A stretch of DNA of 64,000 bases from positions 124,001 to 188,000 of the forward strand of contig JADQAV010000016.1 of assembly GCA_019775845.1 (NCBI GenBank), read 5' to 3'. Positions 58,976 through 64,000 of the stretch are shown piece after piece. Source of the stretch: Myrmaecium sp. VS I D KN 1. Taxonomy: Eukaryota; Ascomycota; Dothideomycetes; Valsariales; Valsariaceae. Under the pieces are notes generated by a model, which had not been told where the DNA came from, searched no databases, and saw only the letters and a list, made by a program, of their open reading frames with translations. The translations under genes were made by a program, and so were the position numbers. Every line of letters begins with the position of its first letter. Positions within the stretch are counted from its first letter, which is position 1.

Positions 58976-61624
58976 CTAGTAGATCCTTGAGATGCCTCCT
59001 CCCACTGTCAACCCCCCATTCCTACCAGGAAACACTGGACTTGTCTTTCTGCGACCGGTTCCAGGAGCCTCGCAGACGCCAGCGCCAATGCAGATGTTCC
59101 TCCCACAACATGTTCCAACAGCGCAAACCTGCTCGATAGCGCAATCCGATGTTGTCTCGCAGTCGTCGAGGCTCGAACAAGGTGTATCACCATCAACGCA
59201 GAACCCCTGACCGCTATCAGGACCCGTGCTAGCGCAGATGCATTGAGCGTCATTCCCGCAAGAGTTGAAGTTCCCGCATGTACTACCAGTGCAAACTTGA
59301 GTTGAACAGATTCCGTTAGTGCAGGCCGCACCGGATGCGCACTGTTACGGTTAGCGACGGTGTCTGTAAAAAGAACGACAGTTGATGTGACGGATGTGCC
59401 TACCTCATTTCCACAGCTGCCGCAGTTTCCAGGATCATTCAGGAGATTCACGCACCGCGAAATGCTGCAGAGGTCGGGGGTTTCATCCGGGCAAATTGGC
59501 GAAGTTGGCAAGGTGGATGGGCTGAGCAAGGTAGTATTGGGAAACGCCGCGGTTCCTGTGAAAGAGATTACGCCACCAGATAGAAGCGAAACGGTAGAAT
59601 TTGGAAACGTAGCCGTTCCGGTTGACGGCCCAAATATACCAGAGGATAGCAAAGCGGTCCGGTTTGGCATGATTGATGCGTTCGGCAAGGAAGCCTGAAG
59701 CGTGGAAACATTCAATTTTGATTCGGGGAAGTCGACTGTCCCCGTTGAGATCGCAGGAAAAAATGATAGGCCAGCGGCGGTTGAATTGGAGAAAGCCGAG
59801 GTTGCCAATAGTGATTCCCGGCTGTTAACAGGGTTCAGTGTAGAGTTCGAAAATGGTATACCTGTCGACACTACACCAATAGATATTCCCGATGCACCGA
59901 GACTGCTGAACATAGCCGTTGCGTTCAGACTGGTGGAGATCATTGACCCAGGCACACTACGAGATGACCCTGGGCCAAAGAGGTTGCTAGAAACTGTAGG
60001 GACTGGGCCAATGCTTGAGTTGCTCGGCTGGACGAGGACGACAGATGTCCTTGATGCGGCAGACGCAAGAAGAATACTAGACACCATCGGTCCGATGATA
60101 ATGCTGGAAGCGTTTCCCTCAGTGACAGTACCGGACGCCGTTGGGCCGAGGAGATTGCTAGACACCATTGGCACACTGATAACGCTGGTGATGTTAGGGA
60201 ATGGGGACCTGGTTGGCTCGAGGGCAAAAGTGGAGCCATTAGAGCCAACGAGTTCGCTTGATGCCAATGCTCCGAGGTTACTTGAGATTGTCGGCCTCGT
60301 AATAAAATTAGACATCTGCAGGAGACTGGAACTCATCGATGCAAGGAGATTGCTGGATACGGTTGGCTGGATAAGGATGCTAGAGACAGCAGACGCGACA
60401 GCGATGCTAGAAACGCCAGGCTCAATAGCGGTACTAGAAATGCTCGGCTCGACGGAAATGCTAGAACTACTCGGCTCGAGGACGATGCTGGAAACGTTAG
60501 AGCTGATGGCGACGCTAGAAACGCTCGGCTCGATGGCGATGCTAGAAACGCTCGGCTCGATGGCGATACTAGAAGCGCTCGATCCGACGGCGATACTAGA
60601 AACGCTCAACTCGATAGCGATACTAGAAGCGCTCGGCTCAATAGCAATGGAGGAAGCGCCCGGCTCGACAGCGATGCTAGAAACGCTCAGTTCATTCAGG
60701 ACACTTGACGCCGTTGCTCCGAAAAGGCTACTAGACACCGTTTGGCCGATAGTGATCGAGGAAATCCCAGGCAGGCTAAAGGCCGTCGATGCCAGAAGAC
60801 TGTTGGAAACAGTCGGCCCAATTACAATACTTGAGATGGCCGATGAATTGAGAGAGTTAGAAATGGATGGTTCACCGACGCGGCTGGAGGCCGATGGCTC
60901 AGGAGAACTGGGAATACTTGTTGGAAGAGCACTGAATATAAGGCTACTAGACACGGCAGGGATGGAGGGTACGTTTGGTATGCTGGAAGATTGACGGCTG
61001 CTGGAGCTCAAGCTACCGGTAGATGAAAGAGTAACTGTGGCGACAACATCCAGTGTCAACGTAGTGGTCACCGTCTAGAAGTGACTAGATTAGCGACGAT
61101 CTCCAGGCGGGATCCGAGTTTACGTACACTGGCATGGATAAGGACAATAGCGGATGTTACCCCCATGCAAGCACATGCGCTTGTATACAGGGCCACCTCG
61201 GAACATGCGGAGGCATAATAAGGGAGTTTCTTAGTAGCGCTCGACGTCGCCGGAGGAAGTGACTCCTGTGGTTGTGGAAAGCGCTTTTCGATCGCATCGA
61301 GATCACTCGCGCCAATTGTGACGGTGCCGACAGTTGCTGTGACTATAGTCGTCTGGATGCTGTAGACTCCGAAATGTCCATGGTTAGCTAGAATGATCTG
61401 GCATGAGACAGATTATTCACCCACACTATTCCGGCCGTGGCAGTCTCCCACAAGAAACTTCGGCAATCGCTGGTGCCGGTGGCGGGATGGTTAGGCCCAC
61501 GCCTGGTACCATTCAATGCTCGCAAGCAATTGTCTTGATAACATTCTTGTTCTTGTCGTTCTATCACATAAGAAGCGATAGCAGTAGAAGACAACAGCGT
61601 GACACATAGTCCAAAGAGCTTCAT
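58976..61624 (-). CDS. secreted Ser-rich repeat protein with cysteine-rich C-terminal domain
   Basis: Exons 61425-61624, 61128-61359, 59404-61074 and 58976-59341 (introns 65, 53 and 62 nt) give 822 aa. The N-terminus (MKLFGLCVTLLSSTAIAS) is a signal peptide. A short Cys motif (ECYQDNCLRAL..SDCRSF) follows, as in many fungal extracellular proteins; then a possible Kex2 site (EKR before FPQPQ) and another Cys segment (ACSEVALYTSACACMG). A roughly 450-aa Ser/Thr/Val/Ile-rich region contains 9-residue repeats such as SSIAIEPSV. The end has about 22 Cys in a Stig1-like pattern (DPGNCGSCGNEC, CTGSTCGN, CAVGTCCGRNIC). No GPI-anchor signal is visible. It is probably a heavily O-glycosylated wall or adhesion-type protein; the ligand is unknown. 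Confidence 0.82.
60400..60700 (-). repeat. 27-bp coding minisatellite
   Basis: About 11 tandem 27-base units, each coding nine residues (SVSSIAIEP and variants) in the surface protein. The two units at about 60510-60565 are nearly identical, suggesting recent copy-number change. Because the unit is a multiple of three, length changes keep the frame. Confidence 0.85.
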
Positions 61625-63138
61625 CGCAATAACGGTTTTGGAAGTGCCCTTGTGAAAATGTTGGACGAATGGCGCTTTCACGCGGATCTCCACGATATAT
61701 ATACTTCTTCAGCAATCCCGGATTTCAAACCTGGTTTCAGACCTGGACCAGAAGCAGCAATCGGTCCCTTTCGAAAATGGAAACTTGCAATCGTGAACCG
61801 TCCTCGAAACCTTATCGTTGGTAGCAAGTCTCAATGCAGATACTCCCTTGCCCAGCTGTTACCCATCACATGGTTTCTGCGACACTCGATAAATTTGAAG
61901 CAACAGTTGCGGCAGGGAAGCGGGAGTAAAGACAGAAACACTGTGGATATGGCGGATACGTCACAAGATGAGGCTGGCACATCAGTGATCCGTCGTATAG
62001 ACTTCGCCATCTTGCTTGAACTCCCGTGTGGATACTGTGGTTAACGGGAGCCTTCCGTTATTGCCCAGGCACAAGTTTCGAATTGGCGGTTGTAGTGTCA
62101 CGACAGACCTGCGGCTTGGGCGATTGTCCCACCTACAGCACTCCATGAGTCTGAGGCGGCCGATGGACAATGGCACAGCAAGCCGGGAGGGAACTCGGCA
62201 AGAATGAGACAAATACCACGATGCATCGGCCTTTCGAACTTCTGAGCCAAATGAAGAAGGAGCGAACGGATTGAGCGATCTTTCCTTCGGCAGTGTTGCG
62301 TGAGATCCGCTAGATATTGTTGTGTCGGACTGAGTCTCGAGAACGGTATGTTGAGGTAATACAGTGGAACAGAGCCGCGAGGTCCGGAACAGCAAAAGGT
62401 ATTCATGTTTTGGCATTACCTTGACATACACGAAGCCAGCGTGCGCCTGTTTACTCCCAAGGGGATATTCTGGCATTGTTTTAGATCATAAGAGATATCT
62501 CTTTGACCAGCCAGCCGATCGCCTAGGGCGATATGTATGGTTATGTCCGGCTTCAGGTCATTGGGTCTGCCGATCATGTTCAATGGAAATCCACCGGTTG
62601 ATTCAACTCGCGGGAGTTTTGCGTACAGTAGTGAGCTGATCTCTGCCAGGTACCACGAACCCGTCTCTAGACAGATAAAGCTCCTGTGTCTTGCGATTCC
62701 TTCGGGAAGCTGTCTCTTGTAGATTTGTGATAGTCTGAGTTAGACGGCTAAGGAAGAGGCCGAAGATGGTTTACACTGTCCAACAATGGTAACAACATTA
62801 AGGCGGGATCTAATGTTGGACGAAATATCGCCGTAGAACATGATTTCGGTGTAGCGTCAAAGACTTCCGAGATGAGATAATGCCCCTACAGATTAATGTG
62901 GCGAGAGAGTTGCAAGTCATAATGCTTCTGTGCCCAGGTCTCAACGGCAGGAGGGATCCGGAGAAGTATCACAACTGTATTATATCCTCACAGCGAGGGG
63001 GTCACTGTATGTCCGGCATGTTCATCGAACTACGCATCCGATTTGAGTCCATTGGCAGAGGTATTTGAGACTTTTAGCCAATGGAAACTCGCCTTGAGGA
63101 AGCGAGAAGAGGGAATCCCTATGAATGAAAGGGCGAAA
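61625..63138. other. 1.5-kb region without recognisable gene
   Basis: Promoter of the surface-protein gene on the left and 3' flank of gpi18 on the right. Frames of 60-164 codons occur on both strands but overlap, lack splice-supported continuation and show no domain. No RNA gene or repeat was recognised. Confidence 0.5.
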
Positions 63139-64000
63139 TTAGGCCGGGGGCAGAAAGCTTGCGAAGAGTGCTCCTTGAATGAGGCTGTAAACAATCATGG
63201 TCCTGACAATCCAGCGAGGTACCGTAGAAGGCACATAGTGGCTGTCCGCTAGCGAGTTGGTTGTGATGGAGCTCGCAATGGCCATATACCATAGGGGGTA
63301 CCCAGAAGCAAGTCTGTTTATGACCTGTACATGGAAGTTGCTAAAAGCAAGGAAGGCCAACAGAAGCTGCGGTAAGGCAAAGCGACGCAGACACGTGTCC
63401 TCTATATCTCTCTTCACCACAGCATTGCCGGGGGATGACTCGCCAAAAACCGCTGAAGACGGGTGCTGTTTCGCTTCTAACGGTAGAAGAAAACCTTTGT
63501 TGCGCGCTGTCAGCACAACTAATCCGCTTTCTATCATGATCCAGATCATCGGAAGTCCAAGGAGAAATAAAGGTAAGTTTGACCAAGTCCAGTAACGCAG
63601 AAAGCCGACGTTCCTGAAAAGTCAGCTTGTCTCTTGATGTAGTTTTCATGGTCTTCATACCAGTAATATTGCTGCACCCACGTGTATATGCTTGGTAGAA
63701 GGTTTAGGCACCATGGTCTTGGCCTGTCAGAGATGCAATATTGCTTGAACGCCACCAATTGTGGCAACAAGAAACTCGACCCTAGCAAGCTCCCAGCGAT
63801 GATGAAGCTCAGGAATTCCCTTGCCTGGGTGATAGTGACACCAGACCGTGCCATGGAGACTAGTAGCAAGACTGCGTCGTAGAGATATATAAGTCCGCAG
63901 AGAAGACCGTTGCTGCGGATCAGCGTTGCGAGACCAAAGAAAATGCCCGATACGAGGACAAGATAGCTATGCGTAACTCCTTTGCAGCTTCTGATTTGAT
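63139..64000 (-). CDS. gpi18: GPI mannosyltransferase 2 (Gpi18/PIG-V), C-terminal part
   Basis: Partial: exons 63139-63613 and 63661 to beyond 64000, with a 47-nt intron splitting the Trp codon of YYWNVGFLRYW. The visible part has GLATLIRSNGLLCG, then RPWCLNLLPSIYTWVQQYYW and a C-terminal RLASGYPLWYMAIA, in the order found in PIG-V/Gpi18, with several hydrophobic membrane segments (FIIAGSLLGSSFLLPQLVAF, FALPQLLLAFLAF, MIVYSLIQGALFASFL). The enzyme adds the second mannose to the GPI precursor in the ER lumen, using dolichol-phosphate-mannose. The N-terminal part and start codon lie outside the window. The 47-residue loop between two membrane segments (QHPSSAVFGESSPGNAV) looks variable. Confidence 0.9.

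Noticed and set aside
61982-62639. Frames of 91-164 codons on both strands
   Set aside because: There is no signal peptide, domain or credible intron structure, and composition is unlike neighbouring coding exons.
1-64000. CRISPR arrays, operons, rRNA genes
   Set aside because: No regularly spaced repeats with unique spacers and no rRNA sequence were seen; spliced genes and RIP indicate a eukaryotic fungal chromosome.

Overview
The window looks like nuclear DNA of a filamentous ascomycete (Pezizomycotina). The genes are GC-richer and carry one to three short introns (47-120 nt) with GT..AG ends and CTAAC-like branch sites. Between them lie two sharply bounded, TA-dominated islands (about 0.53-7.5 kb and 29.97-49.58 kb) in which CA and TG dinucleotides have almost vanished. 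That is the signature of repeat-induced point mutation (RIP). I cannot assign a class or genus from the sequence alone.

Layout. 0-7.5 kb: RIP island A, with a solo LTR and a TATC/TATT microsatellite. 7.5-11 kb: an accessory strip with two unrecognised spliced genes and one miniature transposon nested in another. 11.3-29.4 kb: a conserved housekeeping block with a cytosolic Hsp70 (one intron), a convergent twin-CX9C protein of the DUF3128/Emi1 family, the large lipid-transfer protein Vps13 (3192 aa) and the SCF F-box/WD40 receptor Cdc4. 29.97-49.58 kb: RIP island B, which reads as an older element of unknown class with candidate terminal inverted repeats, interrupted by an 11-kb Ty3/gypsy retrotransposon with recognisable LTRs and a candidate 5-bp target duplication. 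All of these are fossils with no long open frame left. 49.7-64 kb: a BRAP2/Etp1-type RING ubiquitin ligase, a small cysteine-rich ORF, an unrecognised 519-aa protein, a GBD/FH3 (formin N-terminus-like) protein, a secreted Ser-rich repeat protein with a cysteine-rich tail, and the C-terminal part of the GPI mannosyltransferase Gpi18.

The genes do not form a pathway cluster. They are general functions: protein folding, inter-organelle lipid transport, ubiquitination, polarity/actin signalling, GPI-anchor synthesis and the cell surface. The interest lies in the bipartite architecture (intact genes directly abutting saturated RIP islands), the nesting of the elements, the bias of surviving CA/TG sites toward CAG/CTG, and a few fungal-specific proteins of unknown role. 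Splice junctions were worked out by hand from frame, GT/AG and family expectation; no alignment or search was run.
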